64,000 nucleotides of DNA, from NCBI GenBank assembly GCA_903995115.1, contig LR877151.1, positions 310,001 to 374,000 of the forward strand, read 5' to 3'. A program made the position numbers and the translations under genes. This document shows, piece after piece, positions 27,987 to 37,466 of the stretch. Numbering within the stretch: position 1 is the first letter of the stretch; each line of letters opens with the position of its first letter. Under the pieces are notes generated by a model, which ran no database searches, was not told where the DNA came from, and worked only from the letters and a program-made list of their open reading frames with translations. This DNA comes from Angomonas deanei. Its lineage: Eukaryota > Euglenozoa > Kinetoplastea > Trypanosomatida > Trypanosomatidae.

Positions 27987-29750
27987 ATGCTACACTCTGC
28001 GACCGCCTCTGAAATTGAGGAGGAGGTGGGTAATATGTCCTTCACTTCTTGCCTGTCGGTTGGCCTCACGCAAGGGGCGGCGGCCAACGTGGACTCCATC
28101 GCCCATGCCATGAACGAGGAGTACCTGGAGGCCAACCGGACCACCGCCAACAGCGAGGTGTCGAGCGAGATGGAATCGGAGATGATGTTGGATGAGGACG
28201 TGAAGAGTATTGTCAAGCGGTTTATCGTGACCGGCTACCCACTGTCCCTCTCCACGTTAGCACAGTTCTCGCTGAATACCGTTATTATTGCGGTGGTGGG
28301 CGGTATGCTGGGGGAGGCGGAGCTAGGCGGTGCCTCCCTGGCGCTAGGTCTGATTAACGCGACGGGGTTTGCCTTCGGGGCGGGGCTGTGCGGTGCGTTG
28401 GAGACCGTCCTCTCCCACGCCTTTGGGTCCCATAAGCGGAACTTGGAAAATCAGCAGAAGAAACGTCTGTTTTATCTCCAGCGACACCCCGGCGAGGAGG
28501 TGCCCGAGGTCGAGGAGCAACCACTGTACATTTACGGTATCTATGCCCAGCGCATGATGCTCATTTTACTGGTGACCGCTATTCCCCTCGGTCTCATATT
28601 GGCCTTCACCCCGGACGCGATGGGACTGATGAATGCGAACCCCCTCGCGGTGCACGCCACCGGTCAGTTCTGCCGCATCGCCCTCTATGGCATTCCGCCA
28701 ACCCTCTACTATCAACTCATCCAGCGGTACTACTCCTGTCAGCACATTACCGTGCCGCTGTCCATTGCTATGGTGTGCGCCGCCATCCTGAACCCAATCC
28801 TGCAAATATCCTTCATTTCTGCCTTTGGGTTCTACGGCTCCCCGCTCGCGTGGCTGACGCTGATGATTCTCATTTGCCTCGGCCTCACCTTCTACCTCTA
28901 CCACTCCGGCCTGTACAAGCGGACGTGGGGTGGGTGGAGCAAAAAGGGCACGCAGAACGTGGGGGGCCTGCTCGCGATTGCCCTCCCTTCCATGGGTGTG
29001 ATGATGAGCGAGTGGGTGGCGCTGGAGGTCAACGCGCTTGCGGGCGCCTTCGCGGAGACGACACCACTCGCCGCCTACTCCATTACGCTGCAGGTGTTTG
29101 GTATTATGTGGGGTATCGGGTCGGGCGTTATGATTCTTGCCTGTGTGTTTGTAGGAAACGCCCTCGGTTCTGGAAACCCACTCCTGGCGCGCAAGATTGC
29201 GTTTGTGGCGATTGGGGTTATGTTTTGCGTTGCCCTGATCGACGTTCTCATTGTCTTCGCGCTAAGCCCAATTATCCCGAAACTCTTCTCCAAAAGCGAG
29301 GAGGTAGCCTCCATTTATAGGCGTTTGATGTACGTGGTGATGCCATACCACATTTTCGACACGTTCCAGAGTACCGTGATGGGTATCCTGAGAGGTTGTG
29401 GTCTTCAAAAGTTGGGCGCTGCGATTATCTGCTCCGCCTTCTGCGTCGTTGGCGTGCCGCTGAGTTTTCTCCTCTTTTTCCACTTTGAAATTGGTGTCAT
29501 TGCGCTTTGGATTGGCCCGTTCGTCGGCGTGGTGGTGGTTGGTGTCCCACTGTACATTTACATCCTGTTGTACTACATTGACTGGGAAGGATTGAAGGCG
29601 GTGGAGGAAGAGGTACCGGATGAAGCAGAGGTGGAGTCACCGTCCTCCCCTACCACCGGTGTCGCACCACCGTCCGGCGGTAACGCGAAAGTCAAGGGAG
29701 TCGAGGAAGACACCAAGTGGGATAGTGTAGAATTCCTGACTCCCCCTTAA
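27987..29750 (+). CDS. MATE-family multidrug/toxin efflux transporter
   Basis: A 587-residue intact paralogue of the gene at 21808. About 90 polar residues precede the twelve expected helices. MATE features include TLAQFSLNTVIIAVVGGMLG, GLCGALETVLSHAFG, a short insertion at residues ~150-185, RTWGGWSKKGTQN, SMGVMMSEWVALEVN and VMGILRGCGLQKLGA. The two halves repeat the same helix pattern. The cytosolic tail (residues 535-587) is acidic and Pro/Ser-rich. MATE proteins are antiporters that expel organic cations at the plasma membrane or into acidic compartments; the substrate and membrane cannot be told from the sequence. It pairs with the upstream MATE gene around the FUSC gene, suggesting duplication at this locus. 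Confidence 0.9.
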   Translation: MLHSATASEIEEEVGNMSFTSCLSVGLTQGAAANVDSIAHAMNEEYLEANRTTANSEVSSEMESEMMLDEDVKSIVKRFIVTGYPLSLSTLAQFSLNTVIIAVVGGMLGEAELGGASLALGLINATGFAFGAGLCGALETVLSHAFGSHKRNLENQQKKRLFYLQRHPGEEVPEVEEQPLYIYGIYAQRMMLILLVTAIPLGLILAFTPDAMGLMNANPLAVHATGQFCRIALYGIPPTLYYQLIQRYYSCQHITVPLSIAMVCAAILNPILQISFISAFGFYGSPLAWLTLMILICLGLTFYLYHSGLYKRTWGGWSKKGTQNVGGLLAIALPSMGVMMSEWVALEVNALAGAFAETTPLAAYSITLQVFGIMWGIGSGVMILACVFVGNALGSGNPLLARKIAFVAIGVMFCVALIDVLIVFALSPIIPKLFSKSEEVASIYRRLMYVVMPYHIFDTFQSTVMGILRGCGLQKLGAAIICSAFCVVGVPLSFLLFFHFEIGVIALWIGPFVGVVVVGVPLYIYILLYYIDWEGLKAVEEEVPDEAEVESPSSPTTGVAPPSGGNAKVKGVEEDTKWDSVEFLTPP

Positions 29751-29957
29751 ACCTATCTATATATTATTATTAATTTTTTTTTTTTCTTGGCGAAACGAAG
29801 AGTGATTGGTCACGGATGCTGATAGCACGAATGGATCGTCACCTAGAGTCGGGGACAGTGCACACAACCACCACACCTCTTTGTCCTTCTCTCTTCCTGC
29901 GCCAGTTTCAAGATAGAAAAGTCATTTTACTTATTAACATCAAAAACAAAATAACAC

Positions 29958-31301
29958 ATGTCGACTAAAGCGGAAGAGCAAACGAGCGAGCACCACGAAG
30001 AAGTTCCCGCGCACGTGGATGCCGAGGGTGATATGGGCGCCCCTCCACCGCCCACCAATGACGCTGCAGCACAGGAAACGGACGGAAAGGAGACTGAAGA
30101 GGAGGTCATCCCCACCGAGTTCCCCACCTTCCCACCGGACACCAAAGAGTCCGACCTCAACCTCCCAAAAGACTGTTTTCTCCTTTCCAAACAAAACGAC
30201 GGCTTCCAGATTCCCTACTACCTCACCAGCGAGGAGGAGGTGAGCAAGGTGCGTCCACCGGCGGTGGTGAAGACGTGGGAACAGCGTATCGGGGAGTGCG
30301 ATGAAAAACAGCAGGCCACCTTCCATGAGTTTGTGGAGGAGGTGAAAAAGCAACCGTGGTACGAGGAGAAGTTTGACGACTGGTACTGTCTTCGCTATCT
30401 GATCGCGCGAAGTTTTGACATCAAGAAGGCCCTCAAGATGCTGGAGAAGACAGCCCAGTGGATCAAAGATTTCGGGTACGATGAGAAGACCCAGTGCTCC
30501 ATTTGCCAAAAAGACCCCAACCAGCACATGGGGCAGTTCATTGGCTGGGACAAGGAGCACCGGCCCGTAATGTTCATGTCGATGCGGTGGGGCCCAGAAC
30601 GGAAGAATCCGCTAGAGCACATGGTCTGCTGCTTCAAGCACCTCATCTCCCAGATGCCGCAGGGGGTGGAGAAGTGGGTGTGCGTGACCGACTTTGAGAG
30701 TTACTCCCACTTCAAGGATGGAAAGCCGTCCATGGGGTTGGGTGTGATCAACACGATCCAGGACCACTTCCCGGAGCGTCTGGGGAAGATGATCTGCGTG
30801 AACCCACCGACCCTCTTCTGGGTCTTGTGGAAGGCCTTCTACAACTTTATCGACCCCGTCACCCGCACCAAGGTGGAGTTCGTCTACACCGAGGACAAAC
30901 CGTGCATCTACGAGTCGTTCCCTAAACTGTTCCCGTACCACATTAGAGGGTTCATGTACGACACCTACAACCGAAGCAAGCACAAGCTGCCGGCGGAGCC
31001 ACTGGTGTGGGTCCCGGACCCAGACGGGTATCCCACCACACACGATGAGAGAAAGGAGCAGCTGAAGGCGAACAAGGCGCGGGAGAAGGATGACAAGAAG
31101 GCTGTCAAGGAGGCAGAAAAGGAGAAGAAGGACGCCGCAAAGGAGGCATCCGACCATCACAAGAAGAAGGAGTCGAAGGGGAAGAGCTCCAAGGGGAAGG
31201 ACAAGGAGAAGAAGGACGGAGAGGAGGCGGCGAGCGCCCCGGAAGAGGCCGCCAGTGCCCACACGCAAACCGCTTCGAACAAGGAGTCCCAAAAGGAGTA
31301 A
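29958..31301 (+). CDS. Sec14-like CRAL-TRIO lipid-transfer protein
   Basis: A 447-residue protein. Residues 1-~95 are acidic and disordered. A CRAL-TRIO N-terminal helix region follows, including DDWYCLRYLIARSFDIKKAL (~136-155), the classical 'LLRFLRAR-FD--KA' stretch. The lipid-binding domain covers ~170-345 (RPVMFMSMRWG, KWVCVTDFESYS, INTIQDHFPERLGKMICVN, FWVLWKAFYNFID, and KLFPYHIRG near the end). The tail (~365-447) is a very Lys/Glu-rich charged helix. Sec14 proteins exchange phosphatidylinositol and phosphatidylcholine between membranes and feed PI kinases. The 'HFPERLGKMICVNPP' block is strongly conserved in the family. No membrane segment or targeting signal is visible, so it is probably cytosolic or peripheral. 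Confidence 0.9.
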   Translation: MSTKAEEQTSEHHEEVPAHVDAEGDMGAPPPPTNDAAAQETDGKETEEEVIPTEFPTFPPDTKESDLNLPKDCFLLSKQNDGFQIPYYLTSEEEVSKVRPPAVVKTWEQRIGECDEKQQATFHEFVEEVKKQPWYEEKFDDWYCLRYLIARSFDIKKALKMLEKTAQWIKDFGYDEKTQCSICQKDPNQHMGQFIGWDKEHRPVMFMSMRWGPERKNPLEHMVCCFKHLISQMPQGVEKWVCVTDFESYSHFKDGKPSMGLGVINTIQDHFPERLGKMICVNPPTLFWVLWKAFYNFIDPVTRTKVEFVYTEDKPCIYESFPKLFPYHIRGFMYDTYNRSKHKLPAEPLVWVPDPDGYPTTHDERKEQLKANKAREKDDKKAVKEAEKEKKDAAKEASDHHKKKESKGKSSKGKDKEKKDGEEAASAPEEAASAHTQTASNKESQKE

Positions 31302-31590
31302 GACGTGCGAGGTTCGTGGCTGTTTTCCCCCGTAATTTTTATGTTTGTACGTTTTGTTTCATTTGCGTCTTTTTTTATTCCTGAAATGTAATAATAATTA
31401 TAAAAAAATAACTGTTATGGTTTCCGTACTGTAAATCGTGCTCAACGGAAGTAAACTGTGGTTGATTCTGTGTTTTTCTAGTTCTTGCCATCACTCTTCT
31501 TTTTCCTTGTAAACCCAAATCAATTTCACTTATCACATTTCTTTCTTTTTGTTAAAGCACACACCCCAAAAAAGGTTTATTCCTAGCACA

Positions 31591-33342
31591 ATGGAGTTGG
31601 AGACTACAAATGAGTATTTTGACAAACGATTAAAGGAGATTAATGAAGAGATGGAGTCCCTATTAGAAAAGACAAACAAACAGCGGGAGCAGCTCCAGCG
31701 CGAGGCACACTCCTACCAAGCCAGCAAACCCGCTCCGTACGATTACGCCATGGACGTCAGTGACAAGCCGCTGTCCGCGGGGTGCAGTGCGGCGCTTCTC
31801 GCCGGGACCCCCACGGCAGGACCAGTTGAGCAGGCGCTGGTGGAGCAGGAAGTACGCAAACTGTGTGCGGCACAGGTCGCCAAGTGGATTGATACAAACT
31901 TGAGCGCGGCGTTGGAGCCCATCCTGCAGTCCAAGATTACCTCTCAGCTAAAAGATATCAATGAGTCGCTTCAACACGTCCGTGGCAAACAGGACGAGCT
32001 GATGAGTGAAGTCAAAACCGTCCAGGACGAGTGGAAGCAGTACAAGACCAACTTGCAGAAAAACTTGAACGAAAAGGAGCGTGTGAATCAAAGTCAGCTG
32101 GGTCAGTTCAAGGACGGAGTAGAACAACGACTGACGGAGTGGAGGGGGGAGATGAATATTGGTTTAGACAGCGTCGCTGGCCTCAAGAACAAGTTTGACT
32201 TGAGTGAGAAGCGGGTGGAGCGGCGGCTGGAGGAGGCGGTCAACCGGCAGCAGGAGCAGATCCGCTCGTCCATTGTGGATGTTGAGGCACAGGTGTTTGC
32301 GTGGAAGAGTGAGCTGCGGCACTGTGTCAGCAAGGACTTGGAGGAGATCAAAATGCAGCGAGACGCCTTGGAGAGTCAACTCGGTCGACTGGAGGGGCTC
32401 ATCTCCACCACCTCGGAAATGTCTACCCGACACGCCGTCATCCTGAAGGAACTCATGGAAGACAGCGTCGAGCGACGTAGTGAGGTTCGACTGTGCCGCC
32501 GTGACGTCAACCGCATGGATATGCTCGTCCAGTGCGTGGGGATCGGTGTCCCGGCCGAGCGTGGCGGTAGTGGCGCACCGGCGTCCAACGAGGGGCCGGT
32601 GCCACTCCTCATGCAGGAGCTGTTCAAGACAAAGGAGCGGGTGCACATTATCGCCTCCCACCTAGAATCCGTGGAGCGCTACATGCACCAAATGGAAGAC
32701 CGCTTCCGTCGTGGTCTCAGCTCCGCAGCCCGTCAAGGCCCCCCGATGGCCCAGCCAGTGCAGGAGGAGCCAGCAGCCCCCAACGGCTTCTCCCAGCGGT
32801 CTCCCTCCTCATGGAGTCAGCAGCCAGTCTCCGCTCCGCGCGGCGGTAATGTGTCCTCCGGTGCCTCAGAGACGTCGTCCCCAATCTTTAACAAAACACA
32901 CATTCCGTTGAAAAAGGATATCCCGAAGGAGAATCTTACCCCACGGAGCCCACAGCGACGACCACCGCCGCAGGTGGTGGCAGCGGAGGAGTACGTAAGC
33001 GACAGGGACAAGTCCAACGCTTCGCTACACAGCTCTAAAAGTGGCAAGACCCCTTCTGAGCAGCGTCGACGCTCGTCCAAAGGGAGTGCCGTAGGAAACT
33101 CCACCACCCAGCACAGCGCGAAGGTGGACGGCAGCGCGGCTGGCAGTCCAATGTCCCTAAAGTCTCCTGTTGGGTTCTACGATATAGACGGCAGCGAGAG
33201 CGCCAAAAACTCCCCTGTGGACTCGTATGTCAGTAAAAAAGATTCGCCGGCAGATTCGTATGTTAGTGAAAAAAAATCACCGGTTGACTCGTACGTTAGT
33301 GAAAACAACGATTCCTACGTTAGCGAAACAGGACCGTCATAG
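31591..33342 (+). CDS. Coiled-coil protein with C-terminal DSYVS tandem repeats
   Basis: The start is ATG 31591 (MELETTNEYFDK); a TTG-initiated extension is not needed. Of 583 residues, ~1-45 and ~85-390 are strongly heptad-patterned coiled coil (e.g. INEEMESLLEKTNKQREQL and RRLEEAVNRQQEQIRSS). The region after 390 is disordered, rich in Ser, Pro, Gln and Lys. The last 45 residues hold three and a half copies of an 11-residue unit (S)P(V/A)DSYVS(E/K)xx. There is no catalytic motif. This design suggests a structural or scaffold protein whose tail carries multiple phosphorylatable SP/SYVS sites. I do not recognise the family. Confidence 0.8.
   Translation: MELETTNEYFDKRLKEINEEMESLLEKTNKQREQLQREAHSYQASKPAPYDYAMDVSDKPLSAGCSAALLAGTPTAGPVEQALVEQEVRKLCAAQVAKWIDTNLSAALEPILQSKITSQLKDINESLQHVRGKQDELMSEVKTVQDEWKQYKTNLQKNLNEKERVNQSQLGQFKDGVEQRLTEWRGEMNIGLDSVAGLKNKFDLSEKRVERRLEEAVNRQQEQIRSSIVDVEAQVFAWKSELRHCVSKDLEEIKMQRDALESQLGRLEGLISTTSEMSTRHAVILKELMEDSVERRSEVRLCRRDVNRMDMLVQCVGIGVPAERGGSGAPASNEGPVPLLMQELFKTKERVHIIASHLESVERYMHQMEDRFRRGLSSAARQGPPMAQPVQEEPAAPNGFSQRSPSSWSQQPVSAPRGGNVSSGASETSSPIFNKTHIPLKKDIPKENLTPRSPQRRPPPQVVAAEEYVSDRDKSNASLHSSKSGKTPSEQRRRSSKGSAVGNSTTQHSAKVDGSAAGSPMSLKSPVGFYDIDGSESAKNSPVDSYVSKKDSPADSYVSEKKSPVDSYVSENNDSYVSETGPS
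33208..33339 (+). repeat. 33-nt coding tandem repeat (DSYVS units)
   Basis: Three full units encode NSPVDSYVSKK, DSPADSYVSEK and KSPVDSYVSEN, followed by a partial NDSYVSE. The copies differ at several third codon positions (TAT/TAC, GTC/GTT, GAC/GAT) while the DSYVS core is unchanged. Confidence 0.85.
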
Positions 33343-33577
33343 ACACACCATTAGATTACGATGAGAGAATTCTCACTTTAAAAAAAAAAAAAAAACATTG
33401 TGAAACCAGTGTTACGTATAGATTGTCCTATCCTCGTTTTTTTTTTTTAGATAAATCTTACTGAATACCCGCAGTAGTGTCGAGTGCTGTTCTTTGCGCC
33501 TCACGGGTTGATTCTTCTACATACTTCTCTCTGTTCACTCCCCCTTTTGAAGCACAAGAAGAGGATACTATTACTCC

Positions 33578-34216
33578 ATGTCCGAGGTTGCTGAGAAGCC
33601 CGCCAACACCCCCAGGCCGGCGCCGGAGGGGGAGAAGTTCATTCGTGAGGTGCGCTCGGTCAAGATCCCGCACCACCGCTTCCCCCCACTGAAGAAGGTC
33701 TGGATGGAGGTCTACACCCCCGTGGTGGAGTACTGCAAGCTGGAGATCCGCATGAATCTCAAGACACGCACCGTAGACCTCCGCACGTCTCCGCAGACGG
33801 CGGCCGCCAACCCCGGCCACCCCAACGGCGGGAAGGTCCTGCTGCAGAAGGCGGAAGATTTCGTGAAGGCGGTGATTGCGGGGTTTGACGTGAAGGACGC
33901 GATAGCCCTCATCCGTATGGACGATGTGTTCATTGAAGGGTTCGAGGTGAAGGATGTGCGGGCCAACTTAGCGGGGGATAACCTCTCTCGTTGTATCGGC
34001 CGCATCAGCGGGTCGCATGGGAAGACCAAGTATACGATAGAGAATGTGACCAGGACCCGTATTGTGATAGCTGACACCCGCATCTGGCTGATGGGCACGA
34101 CCCAGAATATTCGAGTGGCCAGGGACGCGCTGTGTGATCTCATCCGGGGTAGCCCAGCCGCCAAGGTGTATACTCGTATCCGCTCTGTGATGAATCGTGT
34201 GAATGACACCTACTAA
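33578..34216 (+). CDS. PNO1: Pre-rRNA-processing KH-domain protein PNO1 (Dim2)
   Basis: A 212-residue protein. Residues 1-25 are a variable tail. Then comes the PNO1 core: IPHHRFPPLKKVWMEVYTP, VDLRTSP, FVKAVIAGFDVKDAIALIRMDD and the C-terminal KH domain with RCIGRISGSHGKTKYTIEN, TRTRIVIADTRIWLMG, NIRVARDALCDLIRGSPAAKVY. All blocks align with yeast Dim2/human PNO1, which binds the 3' end of 18S rRNA in pre-40S particles and recruits the Nob1 nuclease and the Dim1 methylase. The second GxxG-like loop (GSHG) is present, where most eukaryotes have GKDG. Location is expected to be nucleolar and cytosolic pre-40S. Confidence 0.95.
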   Translation: MSEVAEKPANTPRPAPEGEKFIREVRSVKIPHHRFPPLKKVWMEVYTPVVEYCKLEIRMNLKTRTVDLRTSPQTAAANPGHPNGGKVLLQKAEDFVKAVIAGFDVKDAIALIRMDDVFIEGFEVKDVRANLAGDNLSRCIGRISGSHGKTKYTIENVTRTRIVIADTRIWLMGTTQNIRVARDALCDLIRGSPAAKVYTRIRSVMNRVNDTY

Positions 34217-34487
34217 TGTTATAGGTATTACCACCGGCTGTTCCTCTTTCCTTTCATCAAGAGAATATATATATATATTAATAACTACAATTTCCGTCTA
34301 AGCGCTTAAATCTATTAAAAATTAATCTTCAAATTTTAAGAAATGGCATTCTCTTCGTGTTTTTTGTGGACATTTCATTGTATTTTCCGGAGAAAAAACA
34401 CTGAAAAAAATCCTTCTGTGCTTCCTTTTTTTTTTTCTTCTACCTTTAGTATACAGAGGAGCACACCAGAAAACAGAATAGAATAGA

Positions 34488-35612
34488 ATGAATCCAGACA
34501 AGGAGGTCATCTCACAAATAGTTCGTGACGCAGTGGAGGACGTATGGAAGTCCGTCACCTATCTCGATCAGCTTTACGAAAATGGAAACCAGCTGAACCA
34601 CATAGATGCAGACTTGTTGTGCCGTTTTACGGTTTCTCCCACCGCAGGACCACTAAAGGAATATTACGGAAAGAATAATGCAGCGAATAGTAAGAAAACC
34701 CGCACGGCACGCGGCACCAAAAGTGGCGCGGCTGGTAACGCCAAAGTGTTTGCTGTCGTCAGCAGCAGTAACGCGGCCGCGGCCTCTCAGCTGGACCTAT
34801 GGTACCGGACAGAGGTGGTGCGCAGTGTCGCCACCTACTTTGAGGACTTACTGAATGGAGACTGCACGGTGAAGCGGGAGGCACTGTCGTGGCGGGGGGA
34901 TATGCAGAAAGGATCGCACGTGGTGGACATGAACTACCTCCTGAGGGGCAGTCTGGCCTTTACCGTCATGTTTAGTTGGATGGAGTCGATTCCCATTTTC
35001 TTTGACTTTGTGGAGGAGAACAAATCTACCGATGGGACGGGGGAGTGGGAGGATGGCGTTCACCGTCCGGAGGGGGTATCTCAGACCGACCTCTTCTTTG
35101 GTCTCCTCGCCGGTACGGTGCGAGAGGAGGACGTGCACCCCTCTCTGTCGCCGACTGTGGTGGGGGACTGGTGCTATCTGCTGCTGACCTCCAACTGCGA
35201 CGACTTTCCGCTGGAGGAGTTCGCCAAGTTTGTCCACCTGCTGCATCAGTGCGCGGTGTACGAGCAATCCTTGGAGGACCTCGAGCCGGTCAAGCCGTCC
35301 GTCCTGTGCCTCCGGTGCCTTCTCGTCTTCTTAGCGGAGCAAGACCGACTGTGCACGCGGCTGCGATCTCTTTTCACGAGCGGCCCTAGTACGGCAGACC
35401 AGTGCGAGACGCTCCCTGAGGACGTCCTCGCTAGCATCCACAGCCTATTTGAGAATATGAGTGATGAAAGCGATGAGGTCTGTCGGATAGGGGTGGCGGT
35501 GGTGCTCTGTGAGCCGTACTGGATGCATCAGCTGGTGAGCGGAGGAGAAGTGTCCTTCGATAGCCTTTGGGGCGCTTTTGTGGCGAAGGAAAGTGAATGT
35601 GTTTCCGAGTGA
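34488..35612 (+). CDS. Unidentified 374-aa protein
   Basis: An acidic, mostly helical protein without signal peptide or membrane span. There is a basic, low-complexity insert at residues ~62-100 (SKKTRTARGTKSGAAGN and an Ala/Ser run). The rest holds hydrophobic helices such as VVRSVATYFEDLLNG, YLLRGSLAFTVMFSW and LCLRCLLVFLAEQDRLCTRL. Stacked helices of this kind suggest an alpha-solenoid or a HEAT-like fold, but no repeat is clear. Start ATG 34488 follows an AGAATAGAATAGAATG leader. The family is not recognised. Confidence 0.75.
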   Translation: MNPDKEVISQIVRDAVEDVWKSVTYLDQLYENGNQLNHIDADLLCRFTVSPTAGPLKEYYGKNNAANSKKTRTARGTKSGAAGNAKVFAVVSSSNAAAASQLDLWYRTEVVRSVATYFEDLLNGDCTVKREALSWRGDMQKGSHVVDMNYLLRGSLAFTVMFSWMESIPIFFDFVEENKSTDGTGEWEDGVHRPEGVSQTDLFFGLLAGTVREEDVHPSLSPTVVGDWCYLLLTSNCDDFPLEEFAKFVHLLHQCAVYEQSLEDLEPVKPSVLCLRCLLVFLAEQDRLCTRLRSLFTSGPSTADQCETLPEDVLASIHSLFENMSDESDEVCRIGVAVVLCEPYWMHQLVSGGEVSFDSLWGAFVAKESECVSE

Positions 35613-36212
35613 GCATTCTGTAAAATATATAGTTAATCAAAATCGTTTTCATGGCTTTTGAATGTTTTATTACTCTTTATTATTATTTGATGTACAATAC
35701 AAACTATTCTTTCTCTCTACCACCTTTCTATTAGTTCAATTGAAAGTTTACTTTCTAAAAGTCTTATACCCACAATCCCGTTTTTGTGTTCCGTTTTTTT
35801 TTTTCACTTTCATTTTCTTTTACTCGTTAAAGGGAAATAAAGATTTTTAAAAAACTAAAGCAGGAAGTTAATTTTCAAATTGCTCTTTTTTTATTGAATT
35901 TTTTTTTTAAAAGTCTTATTTTAAACCTTTTTTTTCATTATTTCCGGTCTTTTTTTTTTTTTTTGAATTTAATTTCACTAACATTTGTTTTTTTCATTTT
36001 AGCACATCTATTATAATAACAGTTTTTTAAAACATTAGTGCATCAGTAGCATTTTAAATTGGAAACTGTTGAAAACATAATAAAGTATTGTGCGACATTT
36101 TTTTTTTTTCATTTATTTTATTTCCCCCTTGTGTGCTTGCTTCGTTTAACATTTTTTTTTTTCTTGCGTTAAACTTATTATTGTTGAGTGTTTCTCTGAG
36201 ACACATTGAACA
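35613..36212 (+). other. 600-bp AT-rich intergenic spacer
   Basis: T-runs near 35791-35802, 35949-35963, 36099-36110 and 36152-36163, the last two serving plausibly as splice-acceptor signals for ATG 36213. No coding or RNA-gene character is seen. Confidence 0.5.
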
Positions 36213-37466
36213 ATGTACACCTTTTCATTAGAAAACGTCGCGATTGATATTAACGATCTCAACCACGAGGTCCATCCCAATCACCGAGGCGGCGAAGAAG
36301 ACCAACAGAGTGGCAAGCTAGCGGAGACGGTGAGTAACACCAGTTTTTACTCCAGTATCCTTAGTGGAAACTTGGATAGTCCATCCACGAGCTGCGCCCT
36401 CACGCTGAACAGCTGCGACGAGGTGGAGAAGAAAATGCTCGTCAAGGAGCCCTCTAGTATTATTAGCTGCCCCATTGTGCGCCATCGCACAGAGATTGAT
36501 AGCTATAAACTGAGCGAGAGTAGGGCCCACATGAGCGAGGAGGAGTTGTTCAACATTGACAACTTATCCCCGTTTAAGACGTGGAACTTTACCTCCTTTC
36601 TTCTCCCTCAGCCGTCTAGCGGCACCGAGGCCCACAAGAATACGCTTGCCCTGGACCTCGACGAGACCCTTATTTTTGCCTCCACCGTCCCCATCAAGAA
36701 CGCCGACGCCGTCATTACCGTGCACGTCCCACCGACCTCCTCCAGCGCCGATGAGCCCAACAACAGCGAGGACCACAGTGCCACCGTCCCCCTGCCGTCG
36801 ACCCCTAACTCGTACCGGCTCTACATCAGGTACCGCCCCTTCCTGCGGGAGTTCCTCCAGTACGTGATTCAGCACTACGAGGTGATCATCTTCACTGCGA
36901 GCCGCTACTACTACTGCGGGGCGATTCTGAAGCAGATGGAGCAGGACTTCCCCAACCTCCGCTTCATGAAGCCCGGCGCCGACGCCGTGAAGCTGAACCG
37001 GACGGCGGAGACCGAGAAGCAGTATGTGACCGTCCTCCACCGCAATCACTGCACCCCCACCAACGCCGGTTACATCAAGGACTTGCACCTGCTGGGGCGT
37101 AGCCTGAAGCGAACGGTACTCATTGATAACAACGCCGTCTGCGGTGCCTTCCAGCCGTACAACTCTCTTCTCATTAAGGATTACGTCGGGGAGGTGGACA
37201 CGACCAGCGCCGAGGCCGCCAATGACACCGCCGCCTCCCTCCTGAAGGAGGTGAAGGGATACAATGCGAACCAAGCCCCCTCCACGGAGTTCAAGGACAG
37301 CCGGTCGGACGACACCGTCCTCAAAGATCTGATCCGCCCTGGTGGTTTGATGGAGTGCCTCAGCACCACCGACGACATCCCGTTCACGCTGACCAAGACG
37401 ATGGAGTATAACATTCTAATAGGAAAATCAACGCAAATAGGAGGACCAATTCGAAAAGAAAATTGA
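36213..37466 (+). CDS. FCP/SCP-type (NIF-domain) protein phosphatase
   Basis: A 417-residue HAD-superfamily phosphatase. Residues 1-140 are a Ser/Asn-rich regulatory region. The catalytic motif DLDET is at 148-152 (nucleophile Asp148, acid/base Asp150), followed by a Ser/Asn/Pro-rich loop (~170-200), YIRYRPFLREFL, VIIFTASRYYYC with the motif II Thr, and motif III VLIDNNAVCGAFQPYNSLLIKDYVGE. This is the NLI-interacting-factor domain of SCP/FCP1/Dullard phosphatases, which remove phosphates from Ser in RNA polymerase II CTD or from lipin. The kinetoplastid CTD lacks heptads, so the substrate is open. Other kinetoplastid proteins of this group are cytoskeletal or nuclear. The C-terminal 70 residues are a variable extension. 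Confidence 0.9.
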   Translation: MYTFSLENVAIDINDLNHEVHPNHRGGEEDQQSGKLAETVSNTSFYSSILSGNLDSPSTSCALTLNSCDEVEKKMLVKEPSSIISCPIVRHRTEIDSYKLSESRAHMSEEELFNIDNLSPFKTWNFTSFLLPQPSSGTEAHKNTLALDLDETLIFASTVPIKNADAVITVHVPPTSSSADEPNNSEDHSATVPLPSTPNSYRLYIRYRPFLREFLQYVIQHYEVIIFTASRYYYCGAILKQMEQDFPNLRFMKPGADAVKLNRTAETEKQYVTVLHRNHCTPTNAGYIKDLHLLGRSLKRTVLIDNNAVCGAFQPYNSLLIKDYVGEVDTTSAEAANDTAASLLKEVKGYNANQAPSTEFKDSRSDDTVLKDLIRPGGLMECLSTTDDIPFTLTKTMEYNILIGKSTQIGGPIRKEN

